DNA of 64,000 nt from positions 2,730,001 through 2,794,000 of the forward strand of contig NZ_SNWR01000001.1 of assembly GCF_004362215.1 (NCBI RefSeq). Reading direction: 5' to 3'. The notes below the pieces were generated by a model, which had not been told where the DNA came from, searched no databases, and saw only the letters and a list, made by a program, of their open reading frames with translations. Position numbers and translations under genes: made by a program. Of this stretch, positions 41,722 to 56,391 are shown piece by piece. The first letter of the stretch is position 1; each line of letters begins with the position of its first letter. The stretch is from Paractinoplanes brasiliensis. Lineage in GTDB: Bacteria > Actinomycetota > Actinomycetes > Mycobacteriales > Micromonosporaceae.

Positions 41722-42192
41722 TTACCAGCGGTAGTGCGCGAAGGCCTTGTTGGACTCCGCCATCTTGTGGGTGTCCTCGCGCCGCTTGACAGCAGCGCCG
41801 AGGCCATTGCTGGCGTCGAGCAGCTCGTTCTGGAGGCGCTCGATCATGGTCTTCTCGCGGCGGGCCTTGGAGTACTGGACCAGCCAGCGCAGACCGAGGG
41901 TGGTCTGACGCGGCGTGCGGACCTCGACCGGAACCTGGTAGGTCGCGCCACCGACGCGGCGGCTGCGGACCTCGAGGGTCGGCTTGACGTTGTCCATGGC
42001 GCGCTTGAGCGTGACCACGGGGTCGGTGCCGTTCTTCTCACGGCAGCCCTCGAGGGCTCCGTACACGATGCGCTCAGCGAGCTGACGCTTGCCGCCGACC
42101 AGGATCTTGTTGACCAGCTGGGTCACCAGCGGCGAGTTGTAAACCGGGTCCGCGACCACTGGGTGGCGCGGAGCGGGGCCCTTGCGCGGCAT
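41722..42192 (-). CDS. rpsG: Ribosomal protein S7 (uS7)
   Basis: 156 aa: MPRKGPAPRHPVVADPVYNSPLVTQLVNKILVGGKRQLAERIVYGALEGCREKNGTDPVVTLKRAMDNVKPTLEVRSRRVGGATYQVPVEV, ending ESNKAFAHYRW. Primary 16S binder nucleating the head, near the E site. The ATG lies one base after the rpsL stop, so the two are probably coupled. In E. coli S7 represses str translation. Confidence 0.98.
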   Translation of the reverse strand: MPRKGPAPRHPVVADPVYNSPLVTQLVNKILVGGKRQLAERIVYGALEGCREKNGTDPVVTLKRAMDNVKPTLEVRSRRVGGATYQVPVEVRTPRQTTLGLRWLVQYSKARREKTMIERLQNELLDASNGLGAAVKRREDTHKMAESNKAFAHYRW

Positions 42193-42193
42193 G

Positions 42194-42568
42194 TCAGCTC
42201 TTCTCCTTCTTCGCGCCGTAACGGCTGCGAGCCTGCTTGCGGTTGCGGACACCCTGGGTGTCCAGCGAACCACGGACGATCTTGTAGCGGACGCCCGGCA
42301 GGTCCTTCACACGGCCGCCACGCACGAGCACGATCGAGTGCTCCTGCAGGTTGTGGCCGACGCCGGGGATGTACGCCGTCACCTCGATCTGGCTGCTGAG
42401 CTTCACACGAGCGACCTTGCGCAGCGCAGAGTTCGGCTTCTTGGGGGTGGTGGTGTACACGCGCGTGCACACGCCGCGCCGCTGAGGGCTACCCTTCAGC
42501 GCCGGCGTCTTGGTCTTGCTCGTTTTAGCCTGACGGCCCTTTCGGACCAGCTGCTGGATCGTGGGCAC
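42194..42568 (-). CDS. rpsL: Ribosomal protein S12 (uS12)
   Basis: 124 aa: MPTIQQLVRKGRQAKTSKTKTPALKGSPQRRGVCTRVYTTTPKKPNSALRKVARVKLSSQIEVTAYIPGVGHNLQEHSIVLVRGGRVKDLPGVRYKIVRG. Decoding-centre protein. The two Lys whose mutation gives streptomycin resistance (in TTPKKPNS and in GRVKDLPG) are wild type. First gene of the str operon, with a strong promoter and about 270-nt leader. Confidence 0.98.
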   Translation of the reverse strand: MPTIQQLVRKGRQAKTSKTKTPALKGSPQRRGVCTRVYTTTPKKPNSALRKVARVKLSSQIEVTAYIPGVGHNLQEHSIVLVRGGRVKDLPGVRYKIVRGSLDTQGVRNRKQARSRYGAKKEKS

Positions 42569-42840
42569 CGGGTTTCTCCGCTCCCTTCGGCCGCTTCCTA
42601 GGCGGCCGCACCGTCTTGAGTCTGCCTATGTGCTGGTCAATCCCCCCGCCCGGGAGGACTGTCCGGCACCCGCGGTCGGGCGTGTCGTCCGGCTCACGGT
42701 CCCGCCGCGCGTCTGTCAACGCGCACCGGGTCTTGTCTTGGTCGACACCCCGAGGGGGGTGCCGGCTCGGCGTAGCGCCGCCGAGTCGCTTGACGCGGAC
42801 TCGGGCGCACGCACGAGTTGCCCGGGCAAGCCCGGGCACG
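42569..42840 (-). promoter_or_regulatory. Leader of the str operon
   Basis: About 270 nt of untranslated RNA. Near its 5' end is TGCCCGGGC-aa-GCCCGGGCA (42819-42838). Further on is the 19-nt CGACACGCCCGACCGCGGG (minus strand, 42669-42687), identical to a segment of the rpsJ leader and placed about 100 nt before the start codon in both. A TTGACA (about 42714-42719) might be the -35 of a second promoter, but its -10 is poor. No gene is apparent. Confidence 0.5.
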
Positions 42841-42847
42841 AAGGGAA

Positions 42848-42876
42848 AGATTACCCACCCCGAGCACCCAGGTCAA
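42848..42876 (-). promoter_or_regulatory. Promoter of the str operon
   Basis: Minus strand -35 TTGACC (42871-42876), exact 17-bp spacer, -10 TAATCT (42848-42853). One of the best sigma-70-type matches in the window. Expected start near 42841. Confidence 0.75.
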
Positions 42877-42978
42877 AATGAGCACTGGGATCGCGCGACG
42901 GATATCTCCGATGCAAGTGTACCGGGTGCCCTGCGGCAGCAACGCCGCGGTGCCGTATCGGCAGGTGAACAGCGTGGC

Positions 42979-43440
42979 TCAAGCCGAGATCTGCAACACC
43001 AGAGTCAACGCAAGAGACAGCAGAGCAATTCCCGCGCCACACGCGCCGCAGACAATCCCCGACATCCCCAGGCCGGCGCCGGTGAACCGCACCTGCCCGG
43101 TCTGGCCGGACGTGCGGATCTGTCGGCGGGCCACCGCGCCGAGCGCGATCGCTCCCCCGCCCACCAGCACGCTGAGCAGTGTGAAGGCGCCCGAGACCCA
43201 GCCGCCCCAGCCGGCCGCCGAACCGGCCACGCCGAAGCAGAGCACGAGCAGTGCAGCCAGGATCGACCCGATCCCGGCGATCAGCGAACCGATGGCCAGG
43301 CCCGAGGTGATCGGCTCGACCCGCAGCTGGACCAGGCTGAACTCGGTGCCCGGGAGCACGTCGACCCGTTCCGGGCGCCAGCGGCCCGAGGGCGGCGGCG
43401 GGGGCACGGCCTGCTGGTAGGGCGAGGGCGGGACCGTCAT
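42979..43440 (-). CDS. Small DUF4190-like membrane protein
   Basis: 153 aa. A Pro-rich N-terminus with aromatic residues (PPSPYQQAVPPPPPSGRW), then ITSGLAIGSLIAGIGSILAALLVLCFG, WVSGAFTLLSVLVGGGAIALGAVARRQI and LGMSGIVCGACGAGIALLSLALTLVL: about four membrane segments in the DUF4190 pattern, with a GAVARRQIR loop. Function unknown in the family. The gene is transcribed in the same direction as the str operon and lies 42 bp after the next small membrane gene. Confidence 0.75.
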   Translation of the reverse strand: MTVPPSPYQQAVPPPPPSGRWRPERVDVLPGTEFSLVQLRVEPITSGLAIGSLIAGIGSILAALLVLCFGVAGSAAGWGGWVSGAFTLLSVLVGGGAIALGAVARRQIRTSGQTGQVRFTGAGLGMSGIVCGACGAGIALLSLALTLVLQISA

Positions 43441-43482
43441 GACAAGAGCATGTCACCCGTACGGGACCGGCCGCACCCCGCC

Positions 43483-43830
43483 TCAGTCGGTGCCTGGCGA
43501 GAAGTCGGCGCCCGCCGGGCCGGCCAGGTGCAGCAGGCCGGCGATCGACGCGATGACCAGTGACGTGAGCGCCAGCACTATGCCCGCCCAGGCCAGCCGA
43601 CGGCCCCGCCTGATCCACGCCGAGCCGGTCAGAAAGCCCTTCGCCTCGTACGCCTGCCGAGCCGCCTGCCGAGCAAGGAGAAGCGCGATCGTGGCGGGAA
43701 TCACACCACCCACAAAAGCACCGGTCAGGAAGCCCAGCAGGCCCAGCGCGAAAACCGCGCGCGCCTTCGACGAGGGCTCCGGATCGGGGTCCATCGGGTG
43801 GCGGGCCGGCACGGCCGCGGGAAGCGTCAC
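43483..43830 (-). CDS. Small two-helix membrane protein
   Basis: 115 aa. Charged N-terminus, then AVFALGLLGFLTGAFVGGVIPATIALLLARQA, a loop with RQAYEAKGFLTGSAWIRRGRRLAW, and AGIVLALTSLVIASIAGLLHLAG. Resembles the DUF4190-type protein downstream in layout, so the pair may be diverged paralogues. GTG start. It lies just past the rpoC terminator. No function can be assigned. Confidence 0.7.
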   Translation of the reverse strand: MTLPAAVPARHPMDPDPEPSSKARAVFALGLLGFLTGAFVGGVIPATIALLLARQAARQAYEAKGFLTGSAWIRRGRRLAWAGIVLALTSLVIASIAGLLHLAGPAGADFSPGTD

Positions 43831-43848
43831 CCGACCATCTTAGAAAGC

Positions 43849-43885
43849 CCGAAGGGCGGCCGCGCAGTGCGCGGCCGCCCTTCGG
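43849..43885 (-). terminator. Terminator after rpoC
   Basis: Near-perfect 18-nt arms, CCGAAGGGCGGCCGCGCA (43849-43866) and TGCGCGGCCGCCCTTCGG (43868-43885), 12 bp after rpoC. On the minus strand GCTTTCTAAG follows. It should end the rpoBC transcript. Confidence 0.85.
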
Positions 43886-43897
43886 TTTGTCACAACC

Positions 43898-47788
<3,891 letters not shown>

Positions 47789-47840
47789 TTGGTCTATCCC
47801 TCGTATTTCGTTGCTCGAATGGGTTCCAGGCCGGCGGTGG

Positions 47841-47870
47841 CGTTCCCCGGCTCACATGAGCCGGGGAACG
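47841..47870. other. Very strong hairpin between rpoB and rpoC
   Basis: CGTTCCCCGGCTCA (47841-47854), 2-nt centre, TGAGCCGGGGAACG (47857-47870): 14 perfectly complementary bases, 6 bp after the rpoB stop. No U-run. A possible processing or attenuation site that sets the rpoB/rpoC ratio. Confidence 0.6.
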
Positions 47871-47876
47871 CTTCCG

Positions 47877-51317
<3,441 letters not shown>

Positions 51318-51460
51318 GATGCGTCCTTCCGAGGACCGGTGCTGCTGATGCGGCTGCAGCTGCGGTATGCAACTGTCTGCGTGCACTCCAACGAGCCCTC
51401 GGGAATTCATCCGGGTGGATGTCCCGACAGGGCTCAAGACAGAAGGCAGCGCAAACTAGC

Positions 51461-51489
51461 AGTGTAGCCGCTCGGCTAACCGCTGTCCA
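51461..51489 (-). promoter_or_regulatory. Proximal promoter of rpoBC
   Basis: Minus strand -35 TGGACA (51484-51489), 17-bp spacer, -10 TACACT (51461-51466). Start near 51454, giving a leader of about 137 nt before the TTG. Strong match. Confidence 0.7.
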
Positions 51490-51675
51490 GCCCACACCTG
51501 AGGGGGCCTGCGGAACGTGTCCCCGCGGCCTCTGACCTGCGCCTCCAAGGGGCCAGGGCCAACAGCGGGGCCGCTCGGAACGCGGCAACTCTCCCTCTGG
51601 CGCCTCGCCGCGGGAGCCGGTAAAACCGGACTACCCACCGCTCGGCTGTCGCAAGCGCGGAAACTTGCTGTCATC

Positions 51676-51704
51676 AGCGTGCCTGTCAGCGGACACACAG
51701 TCAA
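51676..51704 (-). promoter_or_regulatory. Possible distal promoter of rpoBC
   Basis: Minus strand -35 TTGACT (51699-51704), 17-bp spacer, -10 CACGCT (51676-51681). The -35 is good, the -10 weak. Between this and rpoB the 572-bp gap 51318-51889 holds no gene I can support; besides the promoters it contains only the rplL terminator at its other end. Confidence 0.4.
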
Positions 51705-51825
51705 GGGTTGCGACGCGGGTCGCCCCTTCGCCGTCGCCCGCCCGGCGCGCTGTAGCGACCATACTCCACGGCTTGCCCGGTTGGACCCGCTTTGTACGTC
51801 GGCACCCGGACAGCCCCCGGACGAC

Positions 51826-51863
51826 GGATGGCGAGGACCCCACGTACGGGGTCCTCGCCATCC
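51826..51863 (-). terminator. Terminator after rplL
   Basis: A 16-bp perfect stem, GGATGGCGAGGACCCC (51826-51841) and GGGGTCCTCGCCATCC (51848-51863), with a 6-nt loop ACGTAC, 26 bp after rplL. There is no U-run, but the position and strength fit a terminator or strong attenuator separating rplJL from rpoBC. Confidence 0.75.
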
Positions 51864-51889
51864 GGGAGGTGAAACGGTGGAGCGTCAGG

Positions 51890-52273
51890 TCACTTGAGGG
51901 TGACCTTGGCGCCCTCGCCCTCGAGCTTGGCCTTGGCAGCCTCGGCCTTCTCCTTGTTGACACCCTCGAGGATCGCCTTGGGGGCGGACTCGACGGCGTC
52001 CTTGGCCTCCTTGAGGCCCAGGCCGGTCAGCTCACGCACGACCTTGATGACCTGGATCTTCTTGCCGCCGTCGCCCTCGAGGACAACGTCGAAGGAGTCC
52101 TTCTCGGCCTCGGCCTCGGCCGGAGCCGCACCCGGGGCAGCGGCCGCGACGGCGACCGGAGCAGCGGCGGTGACCTCGAAGGTCGACTCGAACTGCTTCA
52201 CGAACTCCGACAGCTCGATCAGCGTCATCTCCTTGAACGCGTCGAGCAGCTCGTCGGTGCTGAGCTTCGCCAT
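51890..52273 (-). CDS. rplL: Ribosomal protein L7/L12 (bL12)
   Basis: 127 aa: MAKLSTDELLDAFKEMTLIELSEFVKQFESTFEV, Ala-rich hinge, then KDSFDVVLEGDGGKKIQVIKVVRELTGLGLKEAKDAVESAPKAILEGVNKEKAEAAKAKLEGEGAKVTLK. The stalk protein that recruits translation factors. ATG at 52273 after AGGAAAGG; a TTG three codons earlier is less likely. It follows rplJ by 54 bp. Confidence 0.98.
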   Translation of the reverse strand: MAKLSTDELLDAFKEMTLIELSEFVKQFESTFEVTAAAPVAVAAAAPGAAPAEAEAEKDSFDVVLEGDGGKKIQVIKVVRELTGLGLKEAKDAVESAPKAILEGVNKEKAEAAKAKLEGEGAKVTLK

Positions 52274-52327
52274 GTCTGGCAACCTTTCCTAGCTTCTGAT
52301 CAAAAAGTCTTGCTGGTGCGCGGTGGC

Positions 52328-52873
52328 TCAGGCCTCCGCGGGACCGTCCTTCTCGCGCTTCTCCTGAAGAGCGGCCGCGAGGCGCGCCACCTGCGACAGC
52401 GGGGCCTGGAAGAGGCCGGCCGCCTTGGTCAGGTTGCCCTTCATGGCGCCGGCCAGCTTGGCCAGCAGAACCTCACGCGACTCGAGGTCAGCGATCTTGT
52501 TGACCTCGTCAGCCGTGATCGCCTTGCCCTCGAAGACACCGCCCTTGATGACCAGGACGGGGTTGGCCTTGGCGAAGGCACGAAGGCCCTTGGCCGCCTC
52601 GACCGGGTCGCCGTTGATGAAGGCGAGCGCGGTAGGACCGGTGAACAGCGTGTCGAGGCCCTCAATGCCCGCGTCGCTCGCGGCGCGCTTCGCCAGGGTG
52701 TTCTTCGACACCGCGTACTTGGTGTCGCCGCCCAGCGAACGGCGCAGCTCGGTGAGCTGCTTGACCGTGAGACCGCGGTACTCGGTCAGCACGGCGGCCG
52801 ACGAGTTACGGAAGTTGTCCGTCAGCTCCGCGACGGCACTGGCCTTGTCGGCCCGGACCGGCTTGTCCGCCAT
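52328..52873 (-). CDS. rplJ: Ribosomal protein L10 (uL10)
   Basis: 181 aa: VRADKASAVAELTDNFRNSSAAVLTEYRGLTVKQLTELRRSLGGDTKYAVSKNTLAKRAA, DTLFTGPTALAFINGDPVEAAKGLRAFAKANPVLVIKGGVFEGK. Stalk base holding L12 dimers, contacting L11, whose gene is missing nearby. GTG/ATG context: ATG at 52873 with GGAGG. In many bacteria L10 represses its operon through the leader. Confidence 0.98.
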   Translation of the reverse strand: MADKPVRADKASAVAELTDNFRNSSAAVLTEYRGLTVKQLTELRRSLGGDTKYAVSKNTLAKRAASDAGIEGLDTLFTGPTALAFINGDPVEAAKGLRAFAKANPVLVIKGGVFEGKAITADEVNKIADLESREVLLAKLAGAMKGNLTKAAGLFQAPLSQVARLAAALQEKREKDGPAEA

Positions 52874-53092
52874 GTCCCTCCTCTCTCAGTGCTCGAGCCA
52901 CTGGCCGAACTCGAAGGAGGGGCAAAATGAGAAACGCCCCGGCGCAGGGCGCACGGGGCGGAGCGGGCGCGGCTCTCACCGGCCTGATCACGAACCGTTC
53001 TCCCCTGCGCGGGCCGCCCGCATCATGCGGGGCCTTCGACCATGGCCTGAGCGATCAGGCATGGCGACCAGCGGTCTATGGGTGGAACTTCG
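52874..53092 (-). promoter_or_regulatory. rplJ leader with attenuator-like hairpin
   Basis: A leader of about 219 nt. Near its 3' end, CGCCCC/GGGGCG with inner GCGC/GCGC (52935-52960) is followed on the minus strand by TTTCTCATTTTG, the pattern of an intrinsic terminator, about 60 nt before rplJ. Upstream, CCTGATC and GATCAGG (about 52981-52987 and 53050-53056) could pair over a longer distance. This fits an L10 (or L10-L12) leader that switches between folds. Confidence 0.55.
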
Positions 53093-53099
53093 ATTGGCA

Positions 53100-53128
53100 A
53101 GAGTACGCGACCCGGCACCAACCGCCAA
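53100..53128 (-). promoter_or_regulatory. Promoter of rplJL
   Basis: Minus strand -35 TTGGCG (53123-53128), 17-bp spacer, -10 TACTCT (53100-53105); start near 53092. A clear housekeeping-type promoter. Confidence 0.65.
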
Positions 53129-53232
53129 ATCGCCCCTCGTCTACGCGCGCTTACTTCTCCCAGCCCAGACCCCACCCACCCGGGGTGGCCACCCACTTCT
53201 CAGCCTACGGGCTCGTCCGAGTGGGGTTGGAG

Positions 53233-53258
53233 TTGTCCACAGTTGCGGGTTTTCCACA
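53233..53258 (+). other. Two DnaA-box-like sites
   Basis: TTGTCCACA (53233-53241) and TTTTCCACA (53250-53258), start to start 17 bp. The first matches the actinobacterial consensus exactly. They lie about 105 bp upstream of the rplJ -35. A link between replication and ribosomal-protein expression is only an inference; chance is possible in a genome this size. Confidence 0.4.
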
Positions 53259-53279
53259 GGGCTCGAGCGGGATCTTGGC

Positions 53280-53308
53280 CTCCTGAGGCACGATCGCCGC
53301 TTCAGGAG
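53280..53308 (-). terminator. Hairpin after the ABC exporter genes
   Basis: CTCCTGA (53280-53286) and TCAGGAG (53302-53308), 15-nt loop, 15 bp past the permease stop. A plausible terminator, with no U-run. The rest of 52874-53323 is covered by the rplJ control elements. Confidence 0.5.
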
Positions 53309-53323
53309 AGGGTCGGGCCGGCA

Positions 53324-54004
53324 TCAGGAACGAGAGCGGCGGAGGTGGGCGTAGACGGCCAGCGCGACGGTGCACCAGACGGCGGCCCAGCCGGTGAGCA
53401 AGGCCAGCGTGGCGGCGGGTGGCGGGTCGACGTCGTTGAGGGCGCGTGCCGTGGCCATGACCGGCGGGACGAGCCACGGCGCGAACGAACCCCGCAGACC
53501 GAGCACGACCACGAGGACGGCCGCCACGACGAGCACCGCTACGCCGTTGCGGGTGCCACGGGTGACGGACCGGCTGGCCAGGGCGCCGACCGCCACGGCG
53601 GCGGGGATGGCGAGCAGGTGGGCCAGGGTGCCGAGCAGGACGCCGGACAGGACGGGCTTGCCGGTGTCGATGCCCTGGAACAGCCAGGGGGCGCCCATGG
53701 CGAGGGCGCAGACGATCAGCGCGAGCACCCCCGCGGCCGCCAGGCCGGCCACTGCTTCGGCGGGGGCGCCGACCGCCACGCGGGCCAGGCGGCGCTGCAC
53801 GTCGGGTTCGGTGTCGAGCAGCAGCTTGCTCTGCCAGGCCAACACGGGGAAGAGGGCCGCCGCTGAGTAGCCGTAGGCCACGGAGGCGGGTGACGCTCCT
53901 CCGCCGTAGATGATGCCGAGCACGACCAGCACGGCGATCGCGGGCGGGAGGATGCGGCCGCCGCGCACGAAGCCGGCCAGGCGCATGCGGACGAGCGCGC
54001 TCAT
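53324..54004 (-). CDS. ABC-2-type exporter permease
   Basis: 226 aa with about six membrane segments (AIAVLVVLGIIYGGG, GVLALIVCALAMGAPWLF, GVLLGTLAHLLAIPAAVAVGA, GVAVLVVAAVLVVVLGL, ATLALLTGWAAVWCTVALAVY). It is coupled by an ATGA overlap to the ATPase before it and is a likely membrane subunit of that exporter. The substrate is unknown. The pair replaces the variable gene content usually found between rplA and rplJ in actinobacteria. Confidence 0.78.
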   Translation of the reverse strand: MSALVRMRLAGFVRGGRILPPAIAVLVVLGIIYGGGASPASVAYGYSAAALFPVLAWQSKLLLDTEPDVQRRLARVAVGAPAEAVAGLAAAGVLALIVCALAMGAPWLFQGIDTGKPVLSGVLLGTLAHLLAIPAAVAVGALASRSVTRGTRNGVAVLVVAAVLVVVLGLRGSFAPWLVPPVMATARALNDVDPPPAATLALLTGWAAVWCTVALAVYAHLRRSRS

Positions 54005-54753
54005 CGGGAATCTCCGCTTCGGGGACCTTTCACGTCGCGTACGCCCAAGACGGCGTGACCGGAAGCACGCAGCCGGACCACCGCTTCGTCGGCGGAGGCG
54101 CGGGGGACGGAGATCTCGATGACGACCTCGTCGCGGGAGGGAGCGGGCGGGGCCGCGGTTGGCTGCACCGTCGCGTCGGTAACAGACCAGTGGATCGCGC
54201 CGGGAAGGTGGGCTGTCTCGCCACGGTGGTCGCTGAGCAGGGCCATGCCGCCGGTTGCGGTCACCTCGGCGACGATCTCGGGAATCAGGGTGCGCGCGAC
54301 GGCGTCAAGGCCCTCCCACGGCTCGTCCAGGATGAGCAGCCCGGGGCGGCCGGTCAGGGCCTGAGCGAGGCCGACCTTTTGGGCGGTGCCCTTGGAGAGG
54401 TCGCTCAGCCGGGTGCCGGTGTGGCCGGTGAGCAGCAGACGCTCGATCCACTCGTCGGCCTCGGCGGGGTCGTGACCGCGCACGGAGGCCATGCGGTGCA
54501 GATAGTCGCCCGCAGTGAACGGCTGGTCGGCCGGGAAACGCTCGGGCACCCACCCGACGGTGGGCGGGCGGTCACGGACGGCGCCGCGTCCCGGGCGGAG
54601 GACACCGGCGGCGAGCTGGAGGAGCGTCGACTTGCCGGCGCCGTTGCGGCCCAGCACGACGACCGTCTGGCCGGGCTCGACGACGGCGTCGACCGCGCGC
54701 AGCGTCCAGTCGGCGCGGCGGGCGTAGCGGAACCAGACCCCGTCGAAACGCAC
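54001..54753 (-). CDS. ABC exporter ATPase
   Basis: 250 aa. Walker A LGRNGAGKST, a Q-loop region, DLSKGTAQKVGLAQAL signature (LSKG variant), Walker B LLILDEPWEGLD, switch H in LLSDHRG. Begins VRFDGVWFRYARRADWTL. GTG at 54753; the ribosome site is poor, and it sits only 18 bp past the rplA terminator, so it may be leaderless or have a promoter overlapping that terminator. It forms an operon with the permease. Confidence 0.82.
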   Translation of the reverse strand: MRFDGVWFRYARRADWTLRAVDAVVEPGQTVVVLGRNGAGKSTLLQLAAGVLRPGRGAVRDRPPTVGWVPERFPADQPFTAGDYLHRMASVRGHDPAEADEWIERLLLTGHTGTRLSDLSKGTAQKVGLAQALTGRPGLLILDEPWEGLDAVARTLIPEIVAEVTATGGMALLSDHRGETAHLPGAIHWSVTDATVQPTAAPPAPSRDEVVIEISVPRASADEAVVRLRASGHAVLGVRDVKGPRSGDSR

Positions 54754-54771
54754 GACGGAACTTTGCCACAG

Positions 54772-54799
54772 AAAAACCCCCGGGGATGTCCCCCGGGGG
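54772..54799 (-). terminator. Intrinsic terminator after rplA
   Basis: CCCCCGGGG (54777-54785) and CCCCGGGGG (54791-54799), 5-nt loop, followed on the minus strand by TTTTTCTGTGG. The only classic stem plus U-run in the cluster, 17 bp past rplA, closing secE-nusG-rplA. Confidence 0.92.
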
Positions 54800-54815
54800 C
54801 CGTCCTGATGCGGGA

Positions 54816-55526
54816 TCAGGCCTCGGTGCTGGTGAAGCCCTTGACCACGTTCGGGTCGACCGGCACACCGGGGCCCATGGTGGTGGTGACCGTGACCTTC
54901 TTGAGGTACTTGCCCTTGGCTGCGGACGGCTTGGCCCGCAGCACCTCGTCGAGCACGGCGGCGTAGTTGTCGGTCAGCTGCTCCGGCGTGAACGACGCCT
55001 TGCCGATGATCAGGTGCAGGTTCGAGTGCTTGTCCACCCGGAACGTGATCTTGCCGCCCTTGATCTCGTTGACCGCCTTGGCCACGTCCATGGTGACGGT
55101 GCCGGTCTTCGGGTTGGGCATGAGACCACGCGGGCCGAGGATGCGGGCGATACGTCCGATCTTGGCCATCTGGTCGGGGGTGGCGATCGCGGCGTCGAAG
55201 TCGAGCCAACCACCCTGGATGCGGGCGACGAGCTCGTCGGTGCCCACCTCGTCGGCGCCGGCCGCGACGGCCTCCTCAGCCTTCGCGCCCTGGGCGAAAA
55301 CGATCACGCGGGCGGTCTTGCCGGTGCCGTGGGGCAGGTTGACCGTGCCGCGGACCATCTGGTCGGCCTTGCGCGGGTCGACGCCCAGACGCATCGCGAC
55401 CTCGACGGTGGCGTCGAACTTGGTCGGGCTGGCCTCCTTGGCGAGCTTGATCGCCTCGGCCGGCTCGTAGAGCTTGTTCGCGTCGATCTGCTCGGCGCCC
55501 TTGCGGTAGCCCTTGCTGCGCTGCAT
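54816..55526 (-). CDS. rplA: Ribosomal protein L1 (uL1)
   Basis: 236 aa: MQRSKGYRKGAEQIDANKLYEPAEAIKLAKEASPTKFDATVEVAMRLGVDPRKADQMVRGTVNLPHGTGKTARV, ARILGPRGLMPNPKTGTVT. Binds the L1 stalk and tRNA exit site. ATG at 55526 with AGGAG 9 nt upstream; a GTG two codons earlier is too close to that site. It follows nusG by only 65 bp. The expected rplK between them is absent. Confidence 0.98.
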   Translation of the reverse strand: MQRSKGYRKGAEQIDANKLYEPAEAIKLAKEASPTKFDATVEVAMRLGVDPRKADQMVRGTVNLPHGTGKTARVIVFAQGAKAEEAVAAGADEVGTDELVARIQGGWLDFDAAIATPDQMAKIGRIARILGPRGLMPNPKTGTVTMDVAKAVNEIKGGKITFRVDKHSNLHLIIGKASFTPEQLTDNYAAVLDEVLRAKPSAAKGKYLKKVTVTTTMGPGVPVDPNVVKGFTSTEA

Positions 55527-55591
55527 GTTCACTTACTCCTGTTGTGGTAGATGGCGGACCTGTTCATCAGGCCCTCCCACTGACGTGCTTG

Positions 55592-56353
55592 TCAGATCTT
55601 GGCGACCTGGTTGAAGTTCAGCTCCACCGGCGTCTCGCGGCCGAAGATGGAGACCAGAACCTTCAACTTCTGCTGGTCGGCATTAATTTCGCTGATCGAG
55701 GCGGGCAGCGAGGCGAACGCGCCGTCGGTGACCGTGACCGAGTCGCCGACCTCGAAGTCGAGCACCTTGACCTCCGGCTTGGCCTTCTTTTCCTCCTGCT
55801 CGACCGCCGGCGCCAGCCACTTCAGCACCTCGTCGAGCGAGAGCGGGGCGGGCCGGTCGACGCGGTCGGTCGCACCCACGAAACCGGTCACACCGGGCGT
55901 GTTCCGGACACAGGAGTACGACTCGGGCGTCAGGTCCATCCGGACGAGGATGTAGCCCGGGAAGACCTTGTTGTTGACCTGGACGCGCTTGCCGCCCTTG
56001 ACCTCGACCTCTTCGCGGGTCGGCACCTCGACCTGGAAGATGAAGTCCTCCATGTCGAGGCTCGTGATGCGGGTCTCGAGGTTGGTCTTGACCTTGTTCT
56101 CGTAGCCCGCGTAGGAGTGCACGACATACCAGTCGCCCGGCGCGTACCGCAGCTTCTGCCGAAGCTCCTGCACCGGGTCGAAGTCCTCATCGTCCTCGAC
56201 GGCCGGCGCGGGGGCGGCCGTCGCCTCGACCGCGTCCTGCGGCTCGGCGGACTCCTGCGGCTCGGCGGCCTCGACCGACTCGTCGTTGTCCGCCGTGGCC
56301 ACCGACGACTGCTCGTCGACGGACTGCGCGGTCTCGTCGTCGTACTCAGGCAC
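55592..56353 (-). CDS. nusG: Transcription factor NusG with acidic N-terminal extension
   Basis: 253 aa. About 75 acidic, Ala-rich, probably disordered residues, then the NGN domain (GDWYVVHSYAGYENKVKTNLETRITSLDMEDFIFQVEVPTREEVEVKGGKRVQVNNKVFPGYILVRMDL) and a KOW domain (FEVGDSVTVTDGAFASLPASISEINADQQKLKVLVSIFGRETPVELNFNQV). Couples transcription to translation. GTG start, 38 bp after secE. Confidence 0.97.
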   Translation of the reverse strand: MPEYDDETAQSVDEQSSVATADNDESVEAAEPQESAEPQDAVEATAAPAPAVEDDEDFDPVQELRQKLRYAPGDWYVVHSYAGYENKVKTNLETRITSLDMEDFIFQVEVPTREEVEVKGGKRVQVNNKVFPGYILVRMDLTPESYSCVRNTPGVTGFVGATDRVDRPAPLSLDEVLKWLAPAVEQEEKKAKPEVKVLDFEVGDSVTVTDGAFASLPASISEINADQQKLKVLVSIFGRETPVELNFNQVAKI

Positions 56354-56391
56354 GCTCGCTCACTTCCAGCTATGTCTTCTCAACGGCGGGG

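Noticed and set aside
42616..43563. Plus-strand open frame of 315 codons across the str leader and DUF4190-like gene
   Set aside because: It crosses a strong minus-strand promoter and leader; residue composition is of the shadow type.
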